DNA of 64,000 nucleotides from Paenibacillus nuruki (GCF_001721045.1 NZ_MDER01000032.1:1-64000), one strand, 5' to 3'. Shown: positions 52,901 to 62,813, numbered from the stretch's first letter. The notes: generated by a model from the sequence alone, not told the origin. Program-made: numbers and translations.

Positions 52901-54262
52901 ATGATGAAATGGATCAAACAATCTTTATTTTCGATGACAAAGCTTAGATTATATAGTGTGTTGCTAAGCCTTATGATATTGATGATTGGACTGATAAGTT
53001 ATGGAGTTTATCGTGGAGGATTATCATCGTTATGGGGTGATGGACAGAGTACAATATCCTCTACGGATTCATCTGCTCCCGAGTCTATTTCAATATCATT
53101 TTGGACTCCTTTTAGTGGGGGCGATATTTCATTTATGAATGAATTGGTACAACGGTACAATCGAGAGAATACTGATCATATTGTAGTTACGATGAAAAAT
53201 AATAAATCAGATGATTACTATACCAAATTATCGACAGCGATCGTGACCGAAGAAGCGCCAGATGTAGCGATTGTACATGCATCTATGTTCGCTCAGTATA
53301 TCCCCGCAGGATTTATACAAAATATAGATAAATTCGCTGCAAAAGCGCAAGTACATTTTACAGACTTTAATCCATCAATTCTTGCAAGAACGATGGTCAA
53401 TGAACAACATTATGCAATTCCACTGGATACTCATTTTAGCATATTGTATTACAACAAAAAGTGGTTAGCCAAAGCAGGCTTATATCAAGATGGTAAAGTA
53501 CAGATGCAACCCGGAGAACAAGGATTTGTAGACTTTTTGCAGAAATTACAACAGCATATCCCACAAGATGTTGCTCCTCTAGCTGTACCCAATGTACGTA
53601 TTGATTCGTTGTGGTTATGGTGGTCATTGTATGCTCAGATCGATGGAGGAGGACAATTATATACTTCGGATGGCACACGTGCTTCTGTAAATATGCCTGC
53701 CGCTAAGAAATCGCTAGAATTAGTCACTTCACTGTATGATCAACAATTGATTCCGCCGAATATCAATGATGCTTCTAATGAATTTGCACAGGGGAAAGCA
53801 GCTTTACTTTTTCTAGGCGTATGGTCTATCGGTTCGTTTGAAAAAGTACCTGATTTGGATTTTGGGGTCATGCCTTTTCCACAAATCTATGATCATGCTG
53901 GATCATGGGGTGATGCGCATACACTTGCTTTTCCAACCCATCATGAACAAGATCCTCAAAAAGTACTTGCGGCGATTAAATTTGCCAACTGGTTAGCCCG
54001 GAATGGAGCCATATGGGGAGAAGCAGGGCATGTACCTGCTGTTCAAGCCGAAGCTTTATCACCTGCATATTTGTCGCTTCCATTTCGTAAAGAGTATGTT
54101 GCAGAAGCCAATCATGTCGAATATTTCCCCAGTCATCCGAAGCAAATTATGATGAGTGATGCGCTGATTAATGAATTGGAGAAAATCTGGTACGGCAAGC
54201 AAAGTGTTGATCAAATGTTAAATCATTTAGAGCCGTTAATTAACCAGATTTTGAAGGAGTAA
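52901..54262 (+). CDS. Membrane-anchored solute-binding protein (sensor-associated)
   Basis: A 453-residue sugar-type extracellular binding protein. It has an N-terminal hydrophobic anchor (about residues 15-39) but no lipobox Cys, so it probably remains bound as a membrane-anchored protein. Its mature part is clearly paralogous to the transporter SBP at 57874, sharing SFWTPFSGGD, DYYTKL, IPLDTH, DVAPLA, GVWSIGSFE and FPQIYD. It is followed with a 3-base gap by a YesM-like kinase and YesN-like regulator, and its RBS lies in its stop region, so the three are co-transcribed. This suggests a ligand-presenting subunit of the kinase (see findings) rather than a transport component. GCGAGG precedes the ATG. 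Confidence 0.82.
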   Translation: MMKWIKQSLFSMTKLRLYSVLLSLMILMIGLISYGVYRGGLSSLWGDGQSTISSTDSSAPESISISFWTPFSGGDISFMNELVQRYNRENTDHIVVTMKNNKSDDYYTKLSTAIVTEEAPDVAIVHASMFAQYIPAGFIQNIDKFAAKAQVHFTDFNPSILARTMVNEQHYAIPLDTHFSILYYNKKWLAKAGLYQDGKVQMQPGEQGFVDFLQKLQQHIPQDVAPLAVPNVRIDSLWLWWSLYAQIDGGGQLYTSDGTRASVNMPAAKKSLELVTSLYDQQLIPPNINDASNEFAQGKAALLFLGVWSIGSFEKVPDLDFGVMPFPQIYDHAGSWGDAHTLAFPTHHEQDPQKVLAAIKFANWLARNGAIWGEAGHVPAVQAEALSPAYLSLPFRKEYVAEANHVEYFPSHPKQIMMSDALINELEKIWYGKQSVDQMLNHLEPLINQILKE

Positions 54263-54265
54263 GGG

Positions 54266-56092
54266 ATGCAGATACCTATAAAACATTGGATTCGTCGCTG
54301 GAAAAATATGCGGTTGGTCACAAGGCTGATTATTATGAATATCACACTGATTTCGATTCCGTTAGTCATCTCTTCATGGATATCGAGTATTGGCTATTCC
54401 GATTCTATTCAAAACAATGCCGGGCAATATCAAGCGGATGTAGTGCGTGAATTTACATCGAATCTAGATGCTTATATGAATGAGTTGGTTTTATTATCTA
54501 TTTTGCCGTATCAATCTCCAGAAATGATGGAGTATCTTGAGCATGATAAGCAAGATCAAGTGATCGATCGATATGAAGATCGTCTACTATTAGAACGTTT
54601 TGTACGACGGATTCGGGTCAATGGACGTGTAGATATTGCAGGGGTGGCTTTGTTTACCAATCATACGCATTCGTCTTATGTAGAATTGCCTGATAGTCCC
54701 GGTCGATTTGCAGAGTCAGGAGATCGAGAACGATTATTACCTGTAAATACAGCATTATCCGGTAAAGGATATTTTGTCGCTCCTCATGCGGTATTGTCTG
54801 ATAATGGAACTGTATATCAAGTGTTTTCAATTGCGCGTAAGATTCGTAGTCTGGATGATGGTCAAGAATTAGGTACACTGGTGATCGATGTTCCTGCTGA
54901 AGCACTCACAGATCGAATTACTCATCTTGCCGGTTCTCCGACCTCATTATTTGCCATGATGGATCAGCATAAGAAATTGATTTATAAAAGCCCGTCTTTT
55001 CCTGTAGAAGATGCTACTTTGCAACAGTATGGAGGAGAAGGCACATTAACGATAGATAGTGGGCGACAATCCGTGTTGCTTACATATCAGACATCGCCTG
55101 TCACGCATTGGACGGTTCTTCAAGCAGTGCCTGTCGCTGTCTTGGTACAGGATGCCCGGCAGGTAAATCGGCAAATGATCTGGTTAGGCGGTATCTGTCT
55201 CATTATATCGGTAATTGTGTCGATTTTTCATGCGATGCGAATCACAAGACCGCTTAGTGTATTACGCGATTCAATGAAACTTGTAGAACGGGGAGAATTC
55301 GATATTGCTTTGCCAGTACATCAGACCGATGAGATCGGACATTTAAGTCGAACGTTTAATATTATGGTGTCTCGTCTAGGGTCATTAACCTATCGGTTAT
55401 ACGAAACAGAGATTCGAGAAAAAAATGCACAGATTGCTTCACTGCAAAGTCAGATCAATCCTCATTTTCTCTACAATACACTGGGTTCTATCAGTATGTA
55501 CGCTGAACTCGAAGGCAATCGTGAAGTGGTGCAGATGACCAATCATCTGAGTGCTCTGCTTCGGTATAGTATCGGAAGCGATCATAGTGAAGTTACGATT
55601 GAACAGGAGCTAGAGCATGTACGAGGATATCTGTCGATTCAGCGTATCCGATATGATGAGCGATTATCGTATACCATTCATGCAGAACCATTATTGCTAC
55701 AACATCCGATAATTCGTTTAACGTTACAACCGCTTGTAGAAAATGCAATTATTCACGGCTTAGAACGAGGTCGTGGAGATATTTATATTCATATAGAAGT
55801 GCATAGACAGAATAAACAGATTCAGATTGATGTGATCGACAATGGACCAGGTATGGAAAACGAATGGATTGAAGAACAACATCACCATATGGAAGCAGGG
55901 ATATTGCCAGAAGGGCCGGGAGGTCATGGATTGGTTAATGTTCATCGCAGAATCGCACTCAAATATGGTAATGAGTATGGCATTACGTTGCACAATCGGG
56001 ATAAAGGAGGGTTACAAGTGATCGTGACTATGCCTATCGTTGAGGTTGAGCATATAGAGGAGTTGAAGAAAGGAGATACTGATCATGTATAA
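54266..56092 (+). CDS. YesM-family sensor histidine kinase
   Basis: A 608-residue kinase. Two membrane helices (about residues 20-43 and 300-325) flank a large extracellular sensor of about 255 residues, most likely dCache-type. Then HAMP (RITRPLSVLRDSMK), a His_kinase domain with the phosphoacceptor in QINPHFLYNTL and a HATPase core (QPLVENAIIHGL, DNGPGME, GHGLVNVHRR). It partners the downstream AraC-type regulator. It starts three bases after the anchored binding protein and its 3' end overlaps the regulator by eight bases. Confidence 0.9.
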   Translation: MQIPIKHWIRRWKNMRLVTRLIIMNITLISIPLVISSWISSIGYSDSIQNNAGQYQADVVREFTSNLDAYMNELVLLSILPYQSPEMMEYLEHDKQDQVIDRYEDRLLLERFVRRIRVNGRVDIAGVALFTNHTHSSYVELPDSPGRFAESGDRERLLPVNTALSGKGYFVAPHAVLSDNGTVYQVFSIARKIRSLDDGQELGTLVIDVPAEALTDRITHLAGSPTSLFAMMDQHKKLIYKSPSFPVEDATLQQYGGEGTLTIDSGRQSVLLTYQTSPVTHWTVLQAVPVAVLVQDARQVNRQMIWLGGICLIISVIVSIFHAMRITRPLSVLRDSMKLVERGEFDIALPVHQTDEIGHLSRTFNIMVSRLGSLTYRLYETEIREKNAQIASLQSQINPHFLYNTLGSISMYAELEGNREVVQMTNHLSALLRYSIGSDHSEVTIEQELEHVRGYLSIQRIRYDERLSYTIHAEPLLLQHPIIRLTLQPLVENAIIHGLERGRGDIYIHIEVHRQNKQIQIDVIDNGPGMENEWIEEQHHHMEAGILPEGPGGHGLVNVHRRIALKYGNEYGITLHNRDKGGLQVIVTMPIVEVEHIEELKKGDTDHV

Positions 56093-57689
56093 CGTATTAG
56101 TCGTTGATGATGAAATGATTTTTCGTAAAGGAATCACCCATTTGATTCATGAATCTAATCTAGAATGGACAGTGATCGGTGAAGCGCGTGATGGACTGGA
56201 AGCACTGGAAATGATTCAGGATCAACGCCCTCATTTAGTAATCACCGATATACGGATGCCTCGTATGGATGGTATCCAGCTTCAAGCCACAGTAGCAGAA
56301 CAGTATCCATCTATTCGCTGTATTGTGCTCAGTGGACATAATGATTTTGAATATGCACGTCATTCGATTCGCAGTGGAGCCAGAGATTATTTACTTAAGC
56401 CTGTTAATAAACAAGAACTGTACACCGCTTTGGGCAAAGTAGAAGCAGAGTTAACCAAAGAAAATGAATCGCAATCGTTAGCAGAGCATATTCCTAGTCA
56501 GCAAGTGATCCGACAACAAATATTAAGCAGTCTGATTCATGGCAATAGTGCTTATGATGAAGGCGAATTATTGGATCAAGCGAATATTTCTTTTCCCCAT
56601 ACCGGTATATATTGTCTGATTGTTCAATTGGATCGAGATTCTGTCACAGAACAACGGTATCAACAGAATGATCCTGAACTGTTCTTTTTGTATATTCAAC
56701 AATTTGTCCGTGAGATCATATTGGAGCCTTTGCAAGGGTACACATTTATCGATCATCATCAAGTGGTTGCACTCATTAATAGTGATCACAGTGAACAGAC
56801 AGCCCGGCAGATTAGATCATTGTCAGGACAATTAATTCGTAGCATTAAACGTATATCCCAGATGACGGTGACGATAGGTATCGGTGGTGGTGTGGCTGAT
56901 CTCGAATCGGTACCCCAATCCTATCGTGAAGCAGAGACAGCTCTGCTCTATCGTTTGATTTCGGGTGGAGATCAAGTACTTGTCTATGAATCTTCCACAA
57001 CAAATACAATGCCATTATCAAGATTAGAAGCAGCAGACCGACATTTTTTGGAACAATTATTAGCAGAAGAAAATGGACAAGAATTAACAAAGCAAGTCCA
57101 AGCTTTTATCGAACGATTATGCCGTCAGATTAGTAATCCTGAAGTGATCCAACAACAGATCTGCAAAATATTATTAGAGTGTTATGAGATTGCTTTGGAT
57201 TATAACGTACTCAATGAATGGCTAAATAAGCAGGATATGGGTGGGATATTACAAAATGTACTACTGATCAATGAACGCCAGCAACTTGCCCGTTATTGTG
57301 GAGATTTATTGTATTCGCTCTATGAGCTGATTCAGCGTAAAGAAGGGCATGTGATCCACGCTGTAGATCAGGTAGTACGTTATCTGGAAGAACATTATGC
57401 TGAACCGATCACCCTCAGTCTAATGGCAGAAAAAGTCTATTTAAATGCTTCTTATCTCAGCAGTCTGTTCAAAAATAGATTAGGGCATTCATTTGTCGAA
57501 GTATTGACTGATATTCGAATTCGAGAAGCGATCAAGCGATTAATCCATAGTGATGAGAAGATTGCGACGATTGCTTATGATACAGGGTTTGTAAATATTC
57601 GGCATTTCAATAGAGTATTCAAAACAGAAACAGGTACTACACCCAAACAGTATCGGGACAGTCGTCGTCATTATCAACATCCGGTGTAA
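56085..57689 (+). CDS. YesN-family response regulator with AraC-type HTH
   Basis: A 534-residue regulator: receiver (VVDDEMIFRKG, phosphoacceptor Asp in VITDIRMPRMDG, Lys in YLLKPVNK), a middle region of about 270 residues, and a C-terminal AraC HTH (YLNASYLSSLFKNRLGHSF and GFVNIRHFNRVFKTETGTTP). When phosphorylated by the kinase before it, it probably activates the ABC importer and hydrolase genes that follow and possibly GH43. It overlaps the kinase gene by eight bases, with the RBS GAAAGGAG inside the kinase coding region. Confidence 0.9.
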   Translation: MYNVLVVDDEMIFRKGITHLIHESNLEWTVIGEARDGLEALEMIQDQRPHLVITDIRMPRMDGIQLQATVAEQYPSIRCIVLSGHNDFEYARHSIRSGARDYLLKPVNKQELYTALGKVEAELTKENESQSLAEHIPSQQVIRQQILSSLIHGNSAYDEGELLDQANISFPHTGIYCLIVQLDRDSVTEQRYQQNDPELFFLYIQQFVREIILEPLQGYTFIDHHQVVALINSDHSEQTARQIRSLSGQLIRSIKRISQMTVTIGIGGGVADLESVPQSYREAETALLYRLISGGDQVLVYESSTTNTMPLSRLEAADRHFLEQLLAEENGQELTKQVQAFIERLCRQISNPEVIQQQICKILLECYEIALDYNVLNEWLNKQDMGGILQNVLLINERQQLARYCGDLLYSLYELIQRKEGHVIHAVDQVVRYLEEHYAEPITLSLMAEKVYLNASYLSSLFKNRLGHSFVEVLTDIRIREAIKRLIHSDEKIATIAYDTGFVNIRHFNRVFKTETGTTPKQYRDSRRHYQHPV

Positions 57690-57816
57690 TGAAGTAGCCA
57701 CTATCTCATCATCGCTTGAACGCAATATGCGCATACAGGCAACAGACCTAAATATATGTCTATACCATCGAAAAAAGCGTCATGGTTCCTTCTTGAAGAA
57801 TACATTAAGATTTGAA

Positions 57817-57831
57817 ATGTAAGCGTTATCT
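57817..57831 (+). promoter_or_regulatory. Perfect CcpA cre site before the sugar-binding protein gene
   Basis: ATGTAAGCGTTATCT matches every position of the cre consensus WTGNAANCGNWWNCW. It lies 43 bases before the ATG of the transporter binding protein, showing that the importer operon has its own, catabolite-repressed promoter. Confidence 0.75.
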
Positions 57832-57873
57832 AAAAACGCACATTTTTCATTATTCGACAAGGGGGTTCTATTG

Positions 57874-59166
57874 ATGAGAAAAACAAAATGGTTGCAAGCC
57901 GGTTCTATACTACTGGTTGCTATGTTTATTCTGTCGGCTTGTGCTGGAGGTAGTGCACCTGCTAGTAGTACTGAAAGTGGCAAAACAGGTGGTAAAACAC
58001 AAATCTCATTCTGGACACCATTTAGTGGTGGAGATGGAGAATTTATGGCGGCAATGGTAGCCAAGTTTAATGAGGAGAACCCAGATATTCAAGTGGAACA
58101 GCTAAGTAATCGCTCGGAAGATTACTATACCAAGCTACAGACATCGTTAGCTTCGGATCAAGCGCCTGATCTAGCGGTATTGCATTCCTCACGTATGCCA
58201 CAATTTGTACCAGCGGGTTATGTGACCCCACTAGATGATCTAGCAGCAGGTTCCAAAGTGGACTGGGATGCATTCAATCCTACGATTTTAGAATCGACGA
58301 TTTACGATGGTAAACATTATTCGATTCCACTGGATACTCATGCGATCGTCATGTATTACAACAAGACATATCTGGAAAAAGCAGGGGTACTGAAAGACGG
58401 CAAACCTGTATTCGATCCATCACCAGAAGGATTTACCGCATTTTTAACTAAAATTAAAGATGCAGTTCCAGCAGATGTGGCTCCACTTGCACAACCAAGC
58501 GTGCGTATAGATGCGTACTGGATGTTCTGGGGCTTCTATAATCAGTTAACTGGTGGAGGGAAGTTCTATGATGCAAATGGCAAAGCAGAACTTAACAATC
58601 CACAAGCCAAACAAGCATTAGAATACGTGAATAGCTTGTATACATCCAAATTAATTCCACCGAATGTAAATGATGCGGTTAAATTATTTCAAGATCAGCG
58701 AGCAGCCGTACTCATCACAGGGGTATGGAGTACCGGATCATTTGAAAATATTAAAGATTTGGACTTTGCGGTAGTACCGATGCCACAAATCTACGATCAA
58801 CCGGCAACATGGGGCGATTCGCATACATTAGCTTTGCCGAAGCACAGTCAAGAAGATCCAGCGAAACAGCAAGCTGCATTGACGTTTGCCAATTGGCTTG
58901 CAGAACATGGGGACATGTGGGCAAAAGCAGGGCATATTCCAAGTGTGACCAAAGTATTGGATTCTCAAGAGTTCAAAGACATGCCATATCGTAGTGATTA
59001 TGCGCAATCGGCTGACTTTGTCAAATACTGGCCTCGTAATGAAAAACAAGGACAGGTTAACGACAATATTGTCAAAGAGTTCGAAAAAATGTTAGCAGGT
59101 CAACAAGATCCAGCGACCACTTTAGAAAAAGCAGATGCTTCTACCAACAAGATTACTGGAAAATAA
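57874..59166 (+). CDS. ABC sugar transporter substrate-binding lipoprotein
   Basis: A 430-residue lipoprotein with signal peptide and lipobox FILSACAGG (Cys near residue 22). The mature part is a family 1-type extracellular sugar-binding protein (TPFSGGDGEFMAAMVAKF, YSIPLDTHAIVMYYNK, GVWSTGSFENI). It delivers sugar to the two permeases that follow. It is the transport paralogue of the anchored sensor-linked protein at 52901. The TTG at 57871 lies just before; ATG 57874 is preceded by GGGGGT seven bases upstream. A hairpin at 59180-59223 separates it from the permease genes. Confidence 0.9.
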   Translation: MRKTKWLQAGSILLVAMFILSACAGGSAPASSTESGKTGGKTQISFWTPFSGGDGEFMAAMVAKFNEENPDIQVEQLSNRSEDYYTKLQTSLASDQAPDLAVLHSSRMPQFVPAGYVTPLDDLAAGSKVDWDAFNPTILESTIYDGKHYSIPLDTHAIVMYYNKTYLEKAGVLKDGKPVFDPSPEGFTAFLTKIKDAVPADVAPLAQPSVRIDAYWMFWGFYNQLTGGGKFYDANGKAELNNPQAKQALEYVNSLYTSKLIPPNVNDAVKLFQDQRAAVLITGVWSTGSFENIKDLDFAVVPMPQIYDQPATWGDSHTLALPKHSQEDPAKQQAALTFANWLAEHGDMWAKAGHIPSVTKVLDSQEFKDMPYRSDYAQSADFVKYWPRNEKQGQVNDNIVKEFEKMLAGQQDPATTLEKADASTNKITGK

Positions 59167-59179
59167 AGATAGGATCATC

Positions 59180-59223
59180 ACAAAAGAAGCGGAGCGACAT
59201 AGACATCAAACCGCTTCTTTTGT
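59180..59223 (+). terminator. Intra-operon hairpin between binding protein and permease genes
   Basis: ACAAAAGAAGCGG (59180-59192) and CCGCTTCTTTTGT (59211-59223) form a perfect 13-bp stem with an 18-base loop and an internal T-run but no long T tail. A partial terminator or mRNA stabiliser here would keep binding-protein levels higher than the permeases. Confidence 0.7.
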
Positions 59224-59253
59224 CTGATCTAGCTGAAGAAAGGAGTCTCATCT

Positions 59254-60138
59254 ATGGGCACCAAATCCTTATCACACCAAGGGTGGATCACAGGCATATT
59301 GATGATTTTGCCATATACGATTTTCTTTGCTCTTTTTTCTTTATTTCCGATTTTGTACGGTCTGCGCATCAGTTTTTATGACTGGTCTTTGCTAGGAGAT
59401 AAAGTTTTTGTAGGCTTTGAGAATTATACCAACCTTATCCAAGACGAAGAATTTCGTAGCAACCTATTGCATACGATCGTATTTACATTGATTAGTGTGC
59501 CGTTGGTTAGCGGAATTGGCTTATTATTAGCGATTCTTGTTCACAGTATACGTCGGGGGCAGTCTTTTTTTCGGATCTCTGTTTTTATGCCGTATGTGTT
59601 ATCTGTTTCTGTTATTTCTAGCATTTGGGTGATTTTTTTACAGCCGTACACCGGCTTATTTAATCAGATTTTACGTGGATTAGGTTTAATCCATGAAGAG
59701 ATTTTCTGGTTATCGGAACCGACTTTAGCATGGGCGGCTATTATTATGTCTACTGTATGGTGGACAGTAGGATTTGTTTTTATTTTATTTCTAGCAGGGC
59801 TTCAAGATATTCCAGCATCCTTTTATGAAGCAGGGCAGATCGAAGGAGCGAATCGCTGGCAGACATTCTGGTATATCACATTACCATCATTATCACGGAT
59901 TACGATACTTGTGATTGTGCTTCAGACGATTGCTTCGTTCAAAATATTCGGTCAATCCAAATTGATCACAGGCGGAGGACCCGCAGGAGCCACCAAAACC
60001 GTCGTGTTTTCGATTTATGAAAATGGATTTCAGACGTTCCAGATGGGATATGCGTCTGCGATTGCATTTGTACTTATGCTGGTGATTCTAGTGATCTCTT
60101 TAATACAGACTTTTGTTTTACGTAGATTGGAATCTTAG
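59254..60138 (+). CDS. ABC sugar transporter permease (MalF-like)
   Basis: A 294-residue inner-membrane permease with six predicted helices. The cytoplasmic EAA loop reads YEAGQIEGANRWQTFWYITLP, truncated here as EAGQIEGANRWQTFWYITLP, contacting the missing ATPase. The first half has GLRISFYDWSLL and the VGFENYTNL segment, both typical of the MsmF/UgpA type. It forms a heterodimer with the next permease. No ATPase gene lies in the operon, so a shared MsmX-type ATPase encoded elsewhere is likely. RBS AAAGGAG lies about ten bases before the ATG. Confidence 0.92.
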   Translation: MGTKSLSHQGWITGILMILPYTIFFALFSLFPILYGLRISFYDWSLLGDKVFVGFENYTNLIQDEEFRSNLLHTIVFTLISVPLVSGIGLLLAILVHSIRRGQSFFRISVFMPYVLSVSVISSIWVIFLQPYTGLFNQILRGLGLIHEEIFWLSEPTLAWAAIIMSTVWWTVGFVFILFLAGLQDIPASFYEAGQIEGANRWQTFWYITLPSLSRITILVIVLQTIASFKIFGQSKLITGGGPAGATKTVVFSIYENGFQTFQMGYASAIAFVLMLVILVISLIQTFVLRRLES

Positions 60139-60155
60139 AAAGGAGCGAATGTAGA

Positions 60156-60968
60156 ATGATGGATCGGATCTATTATTATTTTATTCGCATTGTAGCTGTA
60201 GCGTTAGCGATCTTTTTTCTTATTCCTGTGATCTGGATGTTGGCTTTATCGTTTACGCCAGAAGGGCAAAGTGTATTTGCTAATGGTTTTCAGCTTTCAT
60301 TTGTCAATTATCAGAAAGTACTGAGTCAGGCTCCGATCTTCGGGTGGATGGGTAACAGTCTGATGGTGTCTGTGATTACTACAGTACTGGTACTGATCTT
60401 ATCGTCGATGGCGGCATACGCATTTTCTCGTATTCAATTTCCAGGTAGCAAATTTATGTTTCTGTTGTTTTTATCTGGACTCATGATTCCAGCAGAAGCG
60501 ACATTGATTCCATTGTATCTGTTTATGCGTGATTGGGGTCTACTGGGAACACGAACTTCGTTGATTTTACCAGCAGTGGCAGGGCCGATGGGGATTTTTA
60601 TTCTGAAGCAGTTTTTTGATGGATTACCGAAAGACCTTGAAGAAGCCGCACGAATTGATGGAGCAGGTTTTTTCAAAGTCTGGTATAGCATCTTTTTACC
60701 TTTGTCTCGTCCTGCGTTAGCCGCATTAGGTATTTTTAGCTTTATTGGAGCATGGAACGATTATGTATGGCCACTGATCTCGATCTCGGACAAAGCCTAT
60801 ATGACGATTACATTAGGATTACCGATGTTCCAGAGTTCGTATGTCCAGCAATATGCGCTTCCTATGACAGCTAATGCGTTAGCCGCTGTTCCAGTCTTGA
60901 TTGTATTTCTTATTTTCCAGAAACAGATTATTAAAGGGATTGCATTTACAGGCGGGAAAGAATTATAA
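60156..60968 (+). CDS. ABC sugar transporter permease (MalG-like)
   Basis: A 270-residue permease of six predicted helices with EAA loop LEEAARIDGAGFFKVWYSI, matching the UgpE/MsmG class. It follows the first permease by 17 bases (RBS AAGGAG at 60140-60145) and pairs with it to form the channel. The start may be ATG 60156 or 60159. The nearby GH2 enzyme and upstream GH43 suggest an arabino- or galacto-oligosaccharide substrate, but this is inference from context. Confidence 0.92.
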   Translation: MMDRIYYYFIRIVAVALAIFFLIPVIWMLALSFTPEGQSVFANGFQLSFVNYQKVLSQAPIFGWMGNSLMVSVITTVLVLILSSMAAYAFSRIQFPGSKFMFLLFLSGLMIPAEATLIPLYLFMRDWGLLGTRTSLILPAVAGPMGIFILKQFFDGLPKDLEEAARIDGAGFFKVWYSIFLPLSRPALAALGIFSFIGAWNDYVWPLISISDKAYMTITLGLPMFQSSYVQQYALPMTANALAAVPVLIVFLIFQKQIIKGIAFTGGKEL

Positions 60969-61036
60969 CCACTAAGCTGAACATCAATAGCCGGATCAAT
61001 CATACAGACATGTATACTTTTAAAGGAGGAATTATG

Positions 61037-62800
61037 ATGGTGAATACAATAACTCGTTCTGAATATCCTAGACCTCAATTCCAGCGAGCAGACTGGATCA
61101 ATCTCAATGGAACATGGGAATTTGCTTTTGACGATAAACGTGTAGGCGATCAGGAGAAATGGCATCTTGATCAGCAAGCGGTATTCGATCAGAAGATTCA
61201 AGTTCCGTTTACTTTTCAAAGTGAGTTGAGTGGAATAGGAGATACTGGATTTCATGATCTGGTCTGGTATCGTAAATCGATTCAGATCCCGTCCGATTGG
61301 CAAAATAAACGTACGATTTTACATTTTGGAGCGGTCGATTATACAGCTACAGTCTGGGTAAATGGCAAATGGGCAGCTTTTCATGAAGGGGGGCATACTC
61401 CTTTTCAAGCGGATATTACAGAATTGCTAGAAGAAGAGCACAATCAGATTATTTTGCGGGTAGAAGATTTTAGTCAAGATGTGACATTGCCACGGGGGAA
61501 GCAATACTGGAAAGAAGATTCAGCAAGTATTTTCTATACCCGTACGACAGGCATCTGGCAGACGGTATGGTTAGAAGCAGTAGACCCTGCTCATATTAGC
61601 AAAGCTAAATTTACAGCCGATATTGATCGAAATGAAGTCAGAGTACGCTTATTTTATTCTCCATCTACAGTTCAAAAAGGAATGCGTACACGATTAACCA
61701 TTTCTTTTGAAGGCGAATTGGTAGCACAGGATGAATTTGTAGTGACTCATCATGAACATACCCGCTCGATCGGTCTGCATGATTTTAACGATCATGAATT
61801 AGGGCGTTGGTGGTCACCAGAAAAGCCACATTTATACGATATTCGATTAGAATTGATGGAGCAGGATAACGTAGTAGATGCGGTAGAATCATACTTTGGG
61901 ATGCGTAAGATTTCGATTGAAAATGGAAAGTTACATCTGAATAATCGACCTTATTTTCTACGTCTGGTACTGGATCAAGGATATTTCCCGGATGGCATTT
62001 TAACCGCACCATCGGATGAAGCTTTTATTCAAGATATTGAGTTGACGCAAGCGATGGGCTTCAATGGGGTACGTAAGCATCAGAAAATGGAAGATCCACG
62101 ATTCTTATACTGGTGTGATCGCAAAGGATTACTGGTATGGGGAGAAGCGGCAAATGCTTACAATTATTCAGAAGAATATGTACGCCGATTCACGCAAGAA
62201 TGGCAAGAAGTGATTGAACGGGATTACAATCATCCATCCATTGTCGTCTGGGTTCCTATGAATGAAAGTTGGGGCATTCCTAATGTCAAAAATGATCAGC
62301 GTCAACAACAGCATGGACTGGCTCTCTATCATCTCACCAAGTCACTGGATGATACACGTCCTGTTATTTATAATGATGGCTGGGAAATGATGGACACCGA
62401 TCTGGTAGCGATTCATGATTATGCATGGCAAGAAGAAGTGTTGAATGAACGTTATGCTTCGATTGAAAAGGCTGTACATAGTCTGCCAGGGAATCGAGAG
62501 ATTTTTGTAGGGGGAGCGACTTATCAAGGGCAACCGATTCTGATTACAGAGTTCGGCGGAATCGCTTATAAAAAAAGTGAATGGGAAGGCTGGGGATACT
62601 CGGGCGCAGACAATGATGAAGATTATCTACAGCGCTTAGCCGCAGTGATTCGTCCGCTACATCGTTCTCCGATTGTTCAAGGATTCTGTTATACCCAGTT
62701 GACCGATGTCGAACAGGAGATTAACGGTCTGGTTACGTATGATCGTAAGCCCAAGGTGCCACTAGAAGATATTCGACGTATCGTTATGAATCAATCTTAA
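61037..62800 (+). CDS. Glycoside hydrolase family 2 protein (intracellular)
   Basis: A 587-residue GH2 enzyme: jelly-roll sugar-binding domain (WINLNGTWEFAFDD, WYRKSIQIP), immunoglobulin-like domain, then the TIM barrel with the acid/base Glu in VPMNESWGIPN and nucleophile Glu in LITEFGG. No signal peptide, so it acts on sugars imported by the preceding ABC transporter. GH2 activities include beta-galactosidase, beta-glucuronidase, alpha-L-arabinopyranosidase and beta-mannosidase; the exact one cannot be assigned. AAAGGAGG (61022-61029) with seven-base spacing supports ATG 61037; 61034 is the alternative. Confidence 0.9.
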   Translation: MVNTITRSEYPRPQFQRADWINLNGTWEFAFDDKRVGDQEKWHLDQQAVFDQKIQVPFTFQSELSGIGDTGFHDLVWYRKSIQIPSDWQNKRTILHFGAVDYTATVWVNGKWAAFHEGGHTPFQADITELLEEEHNQIILRVEDFSQDVTLPRGKQYWKEDSASIFYTRTTGIWQTVWLEAVDPAHISKAKFTADIDRNEVRVRLFYSPSTVQKGMRTRLTISFEGELVAQDEFVVTHHEHTRSIGLHDFNDHELGRWWSPEKPHLYDIRLELMEQDNVVDAVESYFGMRKISIENGKLHLNNRPYFLRLVLDQGYFPDGILTAPSDEAFIQDIELTQAMGFNGVRKHQKMEDPRFLYWCDRKGLLVWGEAANAYNYSEEYVRRFTQEWQEVIERDYNHPSIVVWVPMNESWGIPNVKNDQRQQQHGLALYHLTKSLDDTRPVIYNDGWEMMDTDLVAIHDYAWQEEVLNERYASIEKAVHSLPGNREIFVGGATYQGQPILITEFGGIAYKKSEWEGWGYSGADNDEDYLQRLAAVIRPLHRSPIVQGFCYTQLTDVEQEINGLVTYDRKPKVPLEDIRRIVMNQS

Positions 62801-62813
62801 GATCTACCTATAC

